Below are positions 35,063 through 43,615 of a stretch of DNA of 64,000 nucleotides, piece after piece. The translations under genes and the position numbers were made by a program. The stretch is from Igneacidithiobacillus copahuensis. Lineage in GTDB: Bacteria > Pseudomonadota > Gammaproteobacteria > Acidithiobacillales > Acidithiobacillaceae. The stretch spans positions 13,531 to 77,530 of the forward strand of contig NZ_JAAXYO010000016.1 in assembly GCF_018854015.1 (NCBI RefSeq). The letters are read 5' to 3'. Positions within the stretch are counted from its first letter, which is position 1; each line of letters opens with the position of its first letter. A model generated the notes under the pieces. The model made no database searches, was not told the DNA's origin, and saw only the letters and a program-made list of their open reading frames with translations.

Positions 35063-36205
35063 TCAGTAGCGGCGCGAGCCCAGCGCCCGCGCCTGAATGC
35101 GACGATCGACCTGGGCCAGCAACCATTCCAGCGGACGTCGCCACCAGGACCGGCGTTGCCAGTGCTCCGCCGAAATTTCCCGAGAGCGGGCAAACTCGCG
35201 CAGAAACAGGGTACGCAGCGAGGCCAGGGGAAGCAGACCTTTTACTTCGAGATTGAGCTCGCGGTTGAACCAAAGGCTCAGAAAATCGAGATTGGCCGAA
35301 CCGACCGCTCCCCACTGACCATCCACCAGAATGTACTTGGCGTGCAGAAAGCTTTCCTGATATTCATACACCCGCACGCGATGTCGCAACAGTTTTTGAT
35401 AATACGCCTGAATGCCGAGGCGCAAAAGAGGATGATCGGTCACCCGGCCCGCCAGCAGCACGCGCACATCCACGCCACGACGCACGGCGCCATACAGGGC
35501 TGAGAGAACGATGGGATCGGGGTTGAAGTAGGGAGTAGCGATCCACAGACTCTCCCGCGCCGAGCGGAAGGCGGCGAGATAGCGCCGGCGGATCGTAAAG
35601 CGATCCGGTGGCGAACCCGCCAGCAAGCGTACTATAGCGTCTGCATGACGGTCTGGGGCTTCGCTGGGAGCGGCGCGCAACTCCTTGTGCGATAGTGGAC
35701 GGTTTTTCAGAAACAGGCGACGGACCAGAGGCACGATCGGCCCGCGACAGGCAAAAAGCACATCGCGGTAGGGAAGCTGCCCCGGATCGCCGCGTAGCCA
35801 GGCATCGGCAAGGGCAAAACCGCCCACCGCCAACCATTGTTGGTCGATGAGCACAATGCGACGGTGACTGCGGCGCAGGCTCTTTTCCCAACCGCGCCAG
35901 CCGAGGCGGTGATACCATTCGAAAGTGCCACCGGCGGCACGCAATTTCTGAATCCAGCGCTCGGGAAATCCGCGACTACCCACCGCATCGAGACGCAGAT
36001 GCACGAGCACACCATCGCGCGCCTTCGCGCAGAGGATGTCAAAAACTTCTTCCGGCCAATTGCCCGCCTGGAAGATATAGTTCTCGAAGAGAATTTCCTG
36101 TTCCGCAGAGCGCAGCTTTTCCACCAGATGGCGCGCAATGACTGGCATCTCCGTCAGCAGGGTCCAGTCCTCCGCCGGCAGCCAGGCCGGGTTACGCCGC
36201 GTCAT
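35063..36205 (-). CDS. Phospholipase D-type phosphatidyltransferase (cardiolipin synthase family)
   Basis: A 380-aa protein with two HKD-type sites and no N-terminal transmembrane helices, like ClsB/YbhO. The second site is canonical (LHAKYILVD: H288, K290, D295). The first reads SHRRIVLID (H114, R116, D121), with Arg in place of Lys. It likely joins phosphatidyl groups to make cardiolipin or a related lipid at the inner membrane. A GGAGGGGAG site fixes the start at 36205. The stop is 13 bp before ratA, so the two are co-transcribed. Confidence 0.85.
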   Translation of the reverse strand: MTRRNPAWLPAEDWTLLTEMPVIARHLVEKLRSAEQEILFENYIFQAGNWPEEVFDILCAKARDGVLVHLRLDAVGSRGFPERWIQKLRAAGGTFEWYHRLGWRGWEKSLRRSHRRIVLIDQQWLAVGGFALADAWLRGDPGQLPYRDVLFACRGPIVPLVRRLFLKNRPLSHKELRAAPSEAPDRHADAIVRLLAGSPPDRFTIRRRYLAAFRSARESLWIATPYFNPDPIVLSALYGAVRRGVDVRVLLAGRVTDHPLLRLGIQAYYQKLLRHRVRVYEYQESFLHAKYILVDGQWGAVGSANLDFLSLWFNRELNLEVKGLLPLASLRTLFLREFARSREISAEHWQRRSWWRRPLEWLLAQVDRRIQARALGSRRY

Positions 36206-36359
36206 CTCTCCCCTCCCCAATGTTCGGCATTGCTCAAACCTTCGCCGGGTCTTCCCGCTGGCAGTCTAACCCCAGGCACCCCGCAGGGGCTATGGCGCCT
36301 TGTGCGCTGCGCCGCGCTTTGCGCTAAGATCGCCCCTCTGATCCAGAGCTTGGGATGTC

Positions 36360-36824
36360 ATGAGCAGCAGCACCATTGCCCTCAATCGTGAGGCGAGACA
36401 TGAGTACTTTATCGAGGAGCGCTTCGAGGCCGGCATCGCCCTCGAAGGGTGGGAAGTAAAGTCCCTGCGCGCCGGACGCCTGCAGCTCAAGGACAGCTAT
36501 GTGGTGATCAAAAACGGAGAGCTTTGGCTCCTGGGCGCGCATGTCAGCCCGCTACCCACTGCCAGCACCCACATCCAACCGGATCCGACCCGTACCCGCA
36601 AGTTGCTGATGCATCGTCTGGAAATCAATCGCCTGATTGGTGCCGTCGAGCGCAAAGGCTTTACCATCGTCCCTCTGGCGATGTACTGGAAGCAGGGGCG
36701 CGCCAAGACCGAGATCGCCCTGGTCAAGGGCAAACAGGCACACGACAAGCGCGCCACTCTGAAAGAACGCGAATGGCAGCGGGACAAGGCGCGCATTCTG
36801 AAAGGTGGCGCACGCGATGGCTAA
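36360..36824 (+). CDS. smpB: SsrA-binding protein SmpB
   Basis: A 154-aa protein, partner of tmRNA in rescuing stalled ribosomes. Conserved stretches: NREARHEYFIEERFEAGI, LEGWEVKSLRAGR, and the C-terminal KGKQAHDKRATLKEREWQRD. A TAAGAT hexamer lies about 40 bases upstream. No tmRNA (ssrA) gene was recognised next to it. Confidence 0.97.
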   Translation: MSSSTIALNREARHEYFIEERFEAGIALEGWEVKSLRAGRLQLKDSYVVIKNGELWLLGAHVSPLPTASTHIQPDPTRTRKLLMHRLEINRLIGAVERKGFTIVPLAMYWKQGRAKTEIALVKGKQAHDKRATLKEREWQRDKARILKGGARDG

Positions 36825-38472
36825 GACGCAGAAGAACGGCGAGCACCATCTTCTCCATGCCCTGCTGCTCTTCGTCTTTGCCTTCTGGCTTTTTGCTTTC
36901 CATACCGGCGACGCGAGTCTTTGGGACATCGACGAGCCGAACAACGCCCAGTGTCTGAAGGAGATGATCGCCCACAACAACTACGTGGTGCCTACCTTCA
37001 ATGGCCAGTTGCGACCGGACAAGCCTGTTCTCAATTACTGGTTGATGGACCTGGGAGTACGTGCCCTGGGCATGAATAGTTGGGGGCTGCGCATCGGTTC
37101 GGTGCTCATGGGCGCACTCCTCGTACTGTATTTGACGCTGACCCTGCGGCGTCTGCTTGGAGCACGCGCGGCTCTGCTCACTGGCCTGTTTACCGCCACC
37201 GCACTGCACAGTCAGATCATCTTTCGCGCCGCCGTCCCCGACCCCCTGGTCATCCTCTTTACTACCGTCGCTTTGCTGGCCTATCTGCGCGGCTACCTCT
37301 ACCCGGAGGAACGGCGCTGGCAGTATCTCCTGTCCTATGCCGCCATGGCCCTGGGCACCCTCACGGAGGGACCGATCTTTTTCCTGCTGCCCGGCCTGAT
37401 CATTGTCGTCTTTCTGCTGCTGCGCCGCGATTTGCCGCATCTGTGGCGGCAGGGGCAGCTGCGCTGGGGCCTGCCGATCTTTTTGCTGCTCACCCTGCCC
37501 TGGTACATTGCCGTGGGAATCGAGACCCACTGGCGCTGGGATCTGCTCTTCATTGCCCAGCAAAATGTAGCCCGCTACACCGGCGCCATGCAGGGACATC
37601 AAGGGCCCATCGTCTATTATCTGTTCACGACCTTCCTCGGCCTGCTACCCTGGTCAGTGTTTTTTCCCCAGATGTTCGCCACCTTGTGGTTGCAGCGGAA
37701 AGAGTATTTCCGTTCGCGCCCAGACCTGCTCTTCTTTGGGCTCTGGGCGGGGATCTGGATTGCTTTTTTCAGTCTGGGCGCGACCAAGTTGCCCAATTAT
37801 GTCTGGGAGGCCTATCCGCCTCTACTCGCCCTCCTCGCCTGGCGCATGGACCTTGCCTTGAGTGGTGTCCACGCCTTTTGCGGGCGTGGCATCATCGCCT
37901 CATTGCTCGGCCTGGCGGCAATCGGCGGCATCCTGCTCGGGCTGGGCGCCACGCTGGTACCGCAAAGCTTGCCACCGCTCGGCTCGGTCGCCTATCTGGG
38001 CTTGCCCTATCTACTTGCCGCCGTCGTCGGCCTGTATTTTGTCTATCGGCAGCAATTCCTGGGCGTGATCGGCAGCCTGGGGGTAGGAGCCGTTGCCCTG
38101 GCCTTCTCTATGATTCTGCTGCTCATGCCCGGCCTCGATCACCTAAAGCCCTCGGTGACCATGGGAGAGATGGTGCACAGCATAGAGGGACAGCGGCCCT
38201 ATGCCATCGCCACCTGGCAGTGGTGGGAGCCGAGCTTCCTGTTTTACGCCGGCCGCGGAGCGATGACTGCAACACAGATCCAGCAGCCCAAACAACAAAT
38301 TCCGGCGATTCTGGCAGCCAGCCACGGACCTTTGTTTCTGGCCCTGCCGCAAAAAGATATCGTTGCACTGCGCCAGGAAATGACTGCTGGGGAGTCGGCA
38401 AAAATCCTCTATACTGGCTATGAGATGTACAGTCGTCAGAATATTTCTTTGGTGCGTATCGATGCGAAATAA
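36817..38472 (+). CDS. ArnT/PMT-type lipid-linked glycosyltransferase
   Basis: A 551-aa integral membrane enzyme of the GT-C (dolichyl-phosphate-mannose-type) fold, with about eleven helices. The first periplasmic loop has DIDEPNNAQCLKEM, corresponding to the catalytic acidic motif, and RPDKPVLNYWL follows. Such enzymes move a sugar from undecaprenyl phosphate to lipid A or a protein. It overlaps smpB by 8 bases and dsbG-like by 11. Confidence 0.85.
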   Translation: MAKTQKNGEHHLLHALLLFVFAFWLFAFHTGDASLWDIDEPNNAQCLKEMIAHNNYVVPTFNGQLRPDKPVLNYWLMDLGVRALGMNSWGLRIGSVLMGALLVLYLTLTLRRLLGARAALLTGLFTATALHSQIIFRAAVPDPLVILFTTVALLAYLRGYLYPEERRWQYLLSYAAMALGTLTEGPIFFLLPGLIIVVFLLLRRDLPHLWRQGQLRWGLPIFLLLTLPWYIAVGIETHWRWDLLFIAQQNVARYTGAMQGHQGPIVYYLFTTFLGLLPWSVFFPQMFATLWLQRKEYFRSRPDLLFFGLWAGIWIAFFSLGATKLPNYVWEAYPPLLALLAWRMDLALSGVHAFCGRGIIASLLGLAAIGGILLGLGATLVPQSLPPLGSVAYLGLPYLLAAVVGLYFVYRQQFLGVIGSLGVGAVALAFSMILLLMPGLDHLKPSVTMGEMVHSIEGQRPYAIATWQWWEPSFLFYAGRGAMTATQIQQPKQQIPAILAASHGPLFLALPQKDIVALRQEMTAGESAKILYTGYEMYSRQNISLVRIDAK

Positions 38473-39085
38473 ATTCCTGCTTGCCTTCCTGCTGCTCCTC
38501 GGCAGCCTATTGCTTTTTCCCTTGCAGCCAGTACTGGCGCAAGACGCGGCGCCCCATGCAGCAGACCATGATCTGCAATTCTGGGATGCCCTCAGCCACT
38601 CCTATTACGTACAGGAGGGCTCACGAGGATCATTGGTCTACTTGTTTCTGGAGCCTGATTGTCCGTACTGTCATGTGCTCTATAACTGGCTGCAAAACCC
38701 CGTCAGTTCGGGCAAGCTCCGCCTGCGCGTCGTCATTATCGGTTTCCCGAACTCCTCCTCCAGTATGGGCAAAGCCGCGGCGATTCTCGGCGCCAAAGAC
38801 CCTGTACAGGCGTTGAAGGAAAACGAGAAGGGCTTTGCTATCCACAATGGTGCGCCAGAGGGCGGCATTGCTCCTGCAAGCGCCGCCCTGATCCAGAAGC
38901 AGCTCGGCAAACTGCAGCGCAACTTCAACTTCTTGGCGGGGAAGGAGTCCCTACTCGATCCCCAGAGCGTCCAGCAATCGGGGGTAAGCACGCCCATGCT
39001 GGTCTATCGCAGTGGCAAGCAGGTGCAGTACGTCCTCGGCCTTCCCGACCATCAGCAATGGCAGCAGATCATCGACGGACCTTGA
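38462..39085 (+). CDS. DsbC/DsbG-like periplasmic thiol-disulfide protein
   Basis: A 207-aa secreted thioredoxin-fold protein with a signal peptide (1-26, ending VLAQ) and a CPYC redox centre (C67, C70) in FLEPDCPYCHVL. The GVSTPMLV cis-proline loop is present. The N-terminal dimerisation domain of DsbC/G is short or missing, so it may be a monomeric oxidoreductase. It is followed by a dsbB-like gene overlapping by 28 bases, so the two may work together. Confidence 0.85.
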   Translation: MRNKFLLAFLLLLGSLLLFPLQPVLAQDAAPHAADHDLQFWDALSHSYYVQEGSRGSLVYLFLEPDCPYCHVLYNWLQNPVSSGKLRLRVVIIGFPNSSSSMGKAAAILGAKDPVQALKENEKGFAIHNGAPEGGIAPASAALIQKQLGKLQRNFNFLAGKESLLDPQSVQQSGVSTPMLVYRSGKQVQYVLGLPDHQQWQQIIDGP

Positions 39086-39567
39086 GCCTGGCATTGGCCA
39101 GCTTGGCGCTACTGCTTGGTCTGGCTGCCCTGGGTACGGTGCTGTACCTGCAATTCGCGGGTGATATTCAGCCTTGCAGTCTCTGCATTTATCAGCGCGT
39201 GGCGGATCTGGCGATGCTCTTGGCGATCAGCATCGGCTTTTTTGCCGGGCGACGCTGGCTCTGGTCTTTGGCTGCTTTGGCGGCACTCGGCGGGGCGGTA
39301 CTGGCAGGATGGCAGTGGCATCTGGCAAATAGCGCGACGCGCAAGGTTCATGCCTGTGCAGCCATTCAGTTACTACCGCAAGAAAACTTTGCGTCCGGGA
39401 GCTTTGCTGGAACGTTGGCTGGCGCTCTGGCCGGGCAAGGGTCCTGCGCGATTGCCGGGCAGCAGCGCTTCTGGAACCTGCCGATCACCCACTGGAGCGT
39501 TACCGTATTTCTGCTCTGTGCGCTGTGCCTGCTGCTGGCGATTTTCTTCAGCGCCCGGCGGCGCTGA
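39058..39567 (+). CDS. dsbB: Disulfide bond formation protein DsbB
   Basis: A 169-aa four-helix membrane protein that reoxidises DsbA-like partners with quinone. The first periplasmic loop has QPCSLCIYQRV (C40, C43), and the second loop contains the other Cys pair (HACAAI and GSCAI). The start at 39058 overlaps the upstream gene by 28 bases and lacks a ribosome site; a TTG at 39082 is an alternative. Its end overlaps the convergent kinase gene by 20 bases. Confidence 0.9.
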   Translation: MAADHRRTLSLALASLALLLGLAALGTVLYLQFAGDIQPCSLCIYQRVADLAMLLAISIGFFAGRRWLWSLAALAALGGAVLAGWQWHLANSATRKVHACAAIQLLPQENFASGSFAGTLAGALAGQGSCAIAGQQRFWNLPITHWSVTVFLLCALCLLLAIFFSARRR

Positions 39568-40420
39568 GGGCAGTCCGAGCTGCCGCCTGGGCCTGCCCCG
39601 CGTAGGAACGACCAAAAAGCAGCCAGTGGTTGAGCAGATGATAGAGTTGGTAGAGGGGACGCCGAACGGCATAGCCAGCGGCATCAAAAGCCGGCATGGC
39701 CAGGGCTTGATAACGTTGCCAGAACACTGCCGGTGGCTGGGCGAAGAGTTCCAGCATGGCAAGATCCATCTCCCGATCACAGACCGCTACAGCGGGATCG
39801 AAAAGCCAGACATCGCCATCGACCCCCGCGCCCCAATTCCCTGACCACAGGTCGCCGTGAGTGAGGGAACCTTGCGGGGCATGATTCTGCAGGATCTCGG
39901 GCAGAGCCGCCAAAAGATCCGCAAACAGCCTCGCCTCCTCGCGCTGCAGCTCCATCTGCGCGATTAGGACCTCCAAACGCTGCTCGCGCAAAAACTTCTG
40001 CCATTCTGCGGCGCTGGTTCCGTCCGTTAGGCGATTCTGCTGCCGCGTAGCGCCGAGAAAATTGTCGCGCGGCCAACCGAATTGCGGCCAGGCCGGGCTA
40101 TGCAGAGCGGCCAGGACACCGCCCAGGGCGGCCCAGGCAGCATCGTCCTTGTGCGCGAAGGTCAATAACTGCAGGGCCAGGATGGTATCGCCGGACTCCT
40201 CCCAGACGCCATAGACGTGGGGCACCGGCACGCCCGCCGCCTGCAGGGCGCGTAGGCCGTCGGCTTCGGCTTCCGACTGGGTGCGCCCCTTCCCGATCTT
40301 GAGGAAAAGCGCCCGGTCGGCATTGTGTGCCCGATACATGCGAAAAAAATCACTCGCCCCACTGGCCTCTACCCGCCAGTCGCCGCACAGCTCTTGCTGC
40401 AAGCGACGCTCTACAGACAT
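39548..40420 (-). CDS. Fructosamine kinase family protein
   Basis: A 290-aa kinase-fold protein of the fructosamine/ketosamine-3-kinase family, which repairs glycated amines. Conserved: FLKIGKG, EAEADGLRALQ, WPRDNFLGATRQQN, and the catalytic HGDLWSGNWG with downstream LFDPAVAVCDREMDLAM. The length is standard. It precedes purK by 3 bases downstream on the minus strand, so it ends the purE-purK operon. Confidence 0.88.
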   Translation of the reverse strand: MSVERRLQQELCGDWRVEASGASDFFRMYRAHNADRALFLKIGKGRTQSEAEADGLRALQAAGVPVPHVYGVWEESGDTILALQLLTFAHKDDAAWAALGGVLAALHSPAWPQFGWPRDNFLGATRQQNRLTDGTSAAEWQKFLREQRLEVLIAQMELQREEARLFADLLAALPEILQNHAPQGSLTHGDLWSGNWGAGVDGDVWLFDPAVAVCDREMDLAMLELFAQPPAVFWQRYQALAMPAFDAAGYAVRRPLYQLYHLLNHWLLFGRSYAGQAQAAARTALSAAGR

Positions 40421-40423
40421 GGT

Positions 40424-41551
40424 CTAGTAGCCACTATCAGCGCCGCACAGCTCCGCCACCGTGCGCAGGGCAGCCGTCCGGCTCTCGGCCAGAATGTTGA
40501 GGTGACCCATCTTGCGCCCCGGCCGCGCCTCACTCTTTCCATAAAGATAGGGCTTTACTTGCGGATGGCAAAGCCAGGCGTTCCAGTCTGGCCCCGCCCC
40601 CTGCCACCATTCGCCGAGCAGGTTCAGCATCGCCACCGGCGAGAGCAGGCGGGTATCGCCCAAAGGTAAGCCGGTCAGGGCTCGTACCTGCTGATCGAAC
40701 TGGCTGTGCACGCAGGCGTCGAGGGTATAATGGCCACTATTATGCGGGCGTGGCGCCATCTCGTTGACAAGCAATTCGCCATCCGCGCTGAGGAAAAATT
40801 CCACGGCGAGGACACCGACATACTCCAGTGCCTCGGCAATGCGCAGGGCCGCGCGCCGCGCCTGTTCCTGATGCGCTTCAGAAAGCTCGCAGGGCACGAT
40901 GCTGAGGTCCAGAATGCCATGCCGGTGTCGGTTCTCGGCGATGGGGTAAAAGACCGCCAGGCCATCGCTGCTGCGCGCAAGAATCACCGAAAACTCCTGA
41001 CGCAGGGCGACCCGCGCTTCCAGCAACGCCGGACGCTGTCCCAGTTCCTGCCACGCCGTTGCCAAATCGGCGGCAGAGGCTACGGCCACCTGCCCCTTGC
41101 CATCGTAGCCATCCTGCGCGGTCTTGAGGATTGCCGGGAAAGCAAGCTGCGCGGCAGCCGGCAGATCGGCGGCCTGCTCGAGGAGGGCAAAGGGTGCCGT
41201 TACCAATCCCAGATCCCGAAAAAACGCTTTCTCCAGACGCCGGTCCTGGGCGATGCGCAGGGCTTCTGGACCTGGCCGCAGAGGAAGCCGCTCGGCACAG
41301 TAGGCGAGGGTAGAAAGCGGGATCTGCTCGCGCTCGACCGTGACGGCGGCCACTCCAGCGCAGAACTCCGCCAACACCGCATCCTCGGTGAAAGGGGCGC
41401 AGAAATGTCGGGCCGCGACCGCCGCCGCCGGGGCTTTGGGATCCGGATCAAATACCCAGACATCGTAGTCGAGTCGCCGGGCGGCCAGGGCAAACATCAG
41501 CCCCAATTGGCCACCACCCAGAACGCCAAGGACACTGCCGGGCGCGATCAT
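40424..41551 (-). CDS. purK: N5-carboxyaminoimidazole ribonucleotide synthase PurK
   Basis: A 375-aa ATP-grasp enzyme of purine synthesis converting AIR, bicarbonate and ATP to N5-CAIR. The N-terminus VLGGGQLGLMFALAA, the ILKTAQDGYDGKGQ nucleotide loop and VNEMAPRPHNSGHYT are diagnostic. It overlaps purE by 4 bases. Confidence 0.97.
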   Translation of the reverse strand: MIAPGSVLGVLGGGQLGLMFALAARRLDYDVWVFDPDPKAPAAAVAARHFCAPFTEDAVLAEFCAGVAAVTVEREQIPLSTLAYCAERLPLRPGPEALRIAQDRRLEKAFFRDLGLVTAPFALLEQAADLPAAAQLAFPAILKTAQDGYDGKGQVAVASAADLATAWQELGQRPALLEARVALRQEFSVILARSSDGLAVFYPIAENRHRHGILDLSIVPCELSEAHQEQARRAALRIAEALEYVGVLAVEFFLSADGELLVNEMAPRPHNSGHYTLDACVHSQFDQQVRALTGLPLGDTRLLSPVAMLNLLGEWWQGAGPDWNAWLCHPQVKPYLYGKSEARPGRKMGHLNILAESRTAALRTVAELCGADSGY

Positions 41552-42048
41552 GATGCCGGTGGCGGCACTTGGCTGTGCAAGGCCTGCTCCGTTTGCGCTG
41601 CCCGAAAACGCTGCAGCCGCGCATGCAAGTCCGGGTCGTGCAGGGCCAGTTGTGCTGCGGCAAAGAGCGCCGCGTTGGCAGCCCCCGCCGCGCCAATGGC
41701 AAAGGTGGCGACCGGCACTCCCTTGGGCATTTGCACAATGGACAGCAAGGAGTCCTGCCCCTGCAGGTGCCGCGAAGGCACTGGCACCCCTAGCACCGGC
41801 ACCAGGGTCTTGGCGGCTAGCATCCCCGGGAGGTGGGCGGCACCGCCGGCGCCCGCAATGATGGCCTGCAATCCGCGCGCGCTGGCCTCCTCTGCATAGG
41901 CAAAGAGGAGATCGGGGGTGCGGTGGGCGGAGACGACCCGGGTCTCATGCGGTATCTGCAAATCGGCCAGAATCTGGGCAGCCGACTGCATCACCTCCCA
42001 GTCGCTCACACTGCCCATGACCACGCCGACAATCGGCCCCTGCTGCAT
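41548..42048 (-). CDS. purE: N5-CAIR mutase PurE
   Basis: A 166-aa protein converting N5-CAIR to CAIR. It has VMGSVSDWEVMQSAA, VSAHRTPD and the GAGGAAHLPGMLAAKT loop of class I PurE. A GGGGAGAG site precedes the start. It is divergent from trmB with about 50 bases between the start codons. Confidence 0.97.
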   Translation of the reverse strand: MQQGPIVGVVMGSVSDWEVMQSAAQILADLQIPHETRVVSAHRTPDLLFAYAEEASARGLQAIIAGAGGAAHLPGMLAAKTLVPVLGVPVPSRHLQGQDSLLSIVQMPKGVPVATFAIGAAGAANAALFAAAQLALHDPDLHARLQRFRAAQTEQALHSQVPPPAS

Positions 42049-42082
42049 TGCTCTCCCCTTCGGCGTCGCACCGGAAACTGGC

Positions 42083-42088
42083 TATAAT
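42083..42088 (+). promoter_or_regulatory. Consensus -10 element just before trmB
   Basis: A perfect TATAAT ends eight bases before the ATG at 42096. A recognisable -35 is not present at the expected place. If used, transcription would begin at about 42095, so the trmB mRNA would be leaderless. Confidence 0.35.
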
Positions 42089-42095
42089 GCCGGGC

Positions 42096-42782
42096 ATGAA
42101 CGCGTCTCTCAAGCCCGAATTTCGTCCCATCCGCAGCTTTGTCCTGCGTCAGGGCCGCCTCACCAACGCGCAAGCGCGCATTTTGCAAGAGCGCGGCAGC
42201 TTTTACATTCTCGATGCTCAGGCAGCCTGGCACTCACCCTGGGCCGGCTCCCAAGCCCTGATGCTGGAAATCGGCTTTGGCAATGGAGAACATCTGACGC
42301 AGTTTGCCGAGAAGCATCCGGACTGGGGCTGCATCGGTGCCGAGGTCCACTCCCCCGGCGTCGGCTCCCTACTCTTGCGTGCCGAAGCGGCAGGACTCCA
42401 GAATCTGCGGGTACTGCATGACGATGTCGCGCCGTGGTTGCGTAGCTTGCCAGACAGCGTCTTTGCGCTGGTTGTCGTCCAGTTTCCCGATCCCTGGCGA
42501 AAGAAACGGCATCATAAGCGGCGCATCATTCAGCCCGATTTTCTGGAGCTGCTGCATCGGGTCATGCAATCCGGTGGTGAGTTGCAGCTGGCGACAGACT
42601 GGCAGCCCTATGCCGAGCAGATGCTGACCTTGCTGGAAAGCGCGCCCGGCTGGGAGAATTTGGCGGGATCGGGGCACTATGCAGCCCCCCCGGAAAACCG
42701 TATCCAGACCCGTTTTGAACGCCGCGGTACGGCCTTGGGCCATGCCGTTTTCGACCTGCGCTTTGCTTGTCGCAAAAAATGA
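42096..42782 (+). CDS. trmB: tRNA (guanine-N7)-methyltransferase TrmB
   Basis: A 228-aa SAM-dependent enzyme that methylates G46 of tRNA. The N-terminal IRSFVLRQGRLT, SAM-binding LEIGFGNGEHL and the catalytic QFPDPWRKKRHHKRRI motif identify it. Two ATGs are possible (42087 and 42096); neither has a ribosome site. The second is chosen because the first lies inside a TATAAT element. It overlaps the next gene by 4 bases. Confidence 0.95.
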   Translation: MNASLKPEFRPIRSFVLRQGRLTNAQARILQERGSFYILDAQAAWHSPWAGSQALMLEIGFGNGEHLTQFAEKHPDWGCIGAEVHSPGVGSLLLRAEAAGLQNLRVLHDDVAPWLRSLPDSVFALVVVQFPDPWRKKRHHKRRIIQPDFLELLHRVMQSGGELQLATDWQPYAEQMLTLLESAPGWENLAGSGHYAAPPENRIQTRFERRGTALGHAVFDLRFACRKK

Positions 42783-43477
42783 GCGTGCCGCGCCTCTCCG
42801 ATTGCCTGCACTGCCGGATGCGCGGGGAAAGTATCTTTGCTGGCCTCAATCCGGCGGAACTCTGCACCCTGGGCATGGAAGTGCAGGACATCGATTGCGC
42901 CGCCGGGGAGGTCCTCTATCGCTCGGGAGATCCCGCCCGCCACGCCTACACCCTGCGGGAAGGAGCGGTGAAGTTGGTAAAGACCTTGAGCAACGGCCAG
43001 CAGGTCATCCTGCGCCTGCTGCATCACGGTGATCTCTTTGGCTTTGAAGGACTGCGGGAGAAAGAGCATCGGCACGATGCCATCAGCATCGCGCCGGGCA
43101 AACTCTGTCGCCTGGATCTCGTCGAACTGCAGCGCCTATCCGAGCGCCAGCCGAAAGTCCGCGAGGCCATTTTTCAGCGCTGGCAGGACGCTCTGCGCGC
43201 CAGCGAGGAACGGGTGGTGGAGCTCGGTGCCAAGAAGGCCGAGGCACGCCTCGCTACCTTTCTGTTGCAATGGGCACAGCGCTATCCGCAGCTGCGCGTC
43301 CTGCCCTTCCCTCTGACCCGTCAGGATCTCGCCGATTTTCTTGGGCTATCGGTGGAGCATGTCAGCCGCCTCATGGCGGAATTCAAGCGTCAGAAACTGC
43401 TGCAAGAAGCTCGCAACCAACTGGAAATCCTCTCCCCGCAAAGACTGCAGGAAATCGCTGCGGCCAAATCCGACTGA
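42779..43477 (+). CDS. FNR/CRP-family transcriptional regulator
   Basis: A 232-aa regulator with a cyclic-nucleotide-binding fold (about 15-130), dimer helix and C-terminal helix-turn-helix (LTRQDLADFLGLSVEHVSRL). The recognition helix has E193-x-x-S196-R197, the FNR combination that reads TTGAT half-sites. The N-terminus has a CxxC (C9, C12) plus C29, C40 and C110, which could hold an oxygen-sensitive cluster, but the spacing is not that of E. coli FNR. The ATG overlaps the trmB stop (ATGA). A matching FNR box stands 12 bases past its stop, in front of the next operon. Confidence 0.88.
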   Translation: MSVPRLSDCLHCRMRGESIFAGLNPAELCTLGMEVQDIDCAAGEVLYRSGDPARHAYTLREGAVKLVKTLSNGQQVILRLLHHGDLFGFEGLREKEHRHDAISIAPGKLCRLDLVELQRLSERQPKVREAIFQRWQDALRASEERVVELGAKKAEARLATFLLQWAQRYPQLRVLPFPLTRQDLADFLGLSVEHVSRLMAEFKRQKLLQEARNQLEILSPQRLQEIAAAKSD

Positions 43478-43488
43478 TTCACTCGAGA

Positions 43489-43502
43489 TTGATCTTTGTC
43501 AA
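43489..43502 (+). promoter_or_regulatory. FNR-type binding site upstream of the 165-aa protein/flavoprotein operon
   Basis: TTGAT-CTTT-GTCAA differs from the FNR consensus TTGAT-N4-ATCAA at one position. It lies about 120 bp upstream of the next start codon. Activation from -41.5 would put the transcription start near 43537, with CAAGAT (43525-43530) as a weak -10. Confidence 0.6.
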
Positions 43503-43615
43503 TGCACGCTTGTGCTGCCCTAGGCAAGATATCTCCATTGGCGAGATGCTGCTCTGTTTCGTCGCGAAAGCAGCACTCTTTACAGCACCAAAAATTGAGA
43601 CAAGGAGATTCCATC

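Noticed and set aside
36724..37602. Minus-strand open frame of nearly 300 codons across smpB and the sugar transferase
   Set aside because: It is Gln/Glu-rich without domain signals and lies wholly opposite two well-supported genes.
37080..38423. A 447-codon plus-strand frame in another frame of the membrane glycosyltransferase
   Set aside because: The Arg/Pro/His-rich translation is typical of a shifted GC-rich gene; the real frame encodes clear membrane helices.
40706..41899. Long plus-strand frame opposite purK and purE
   Set aside because: PurK and PurE signatures on the minus strand are unambiguous.
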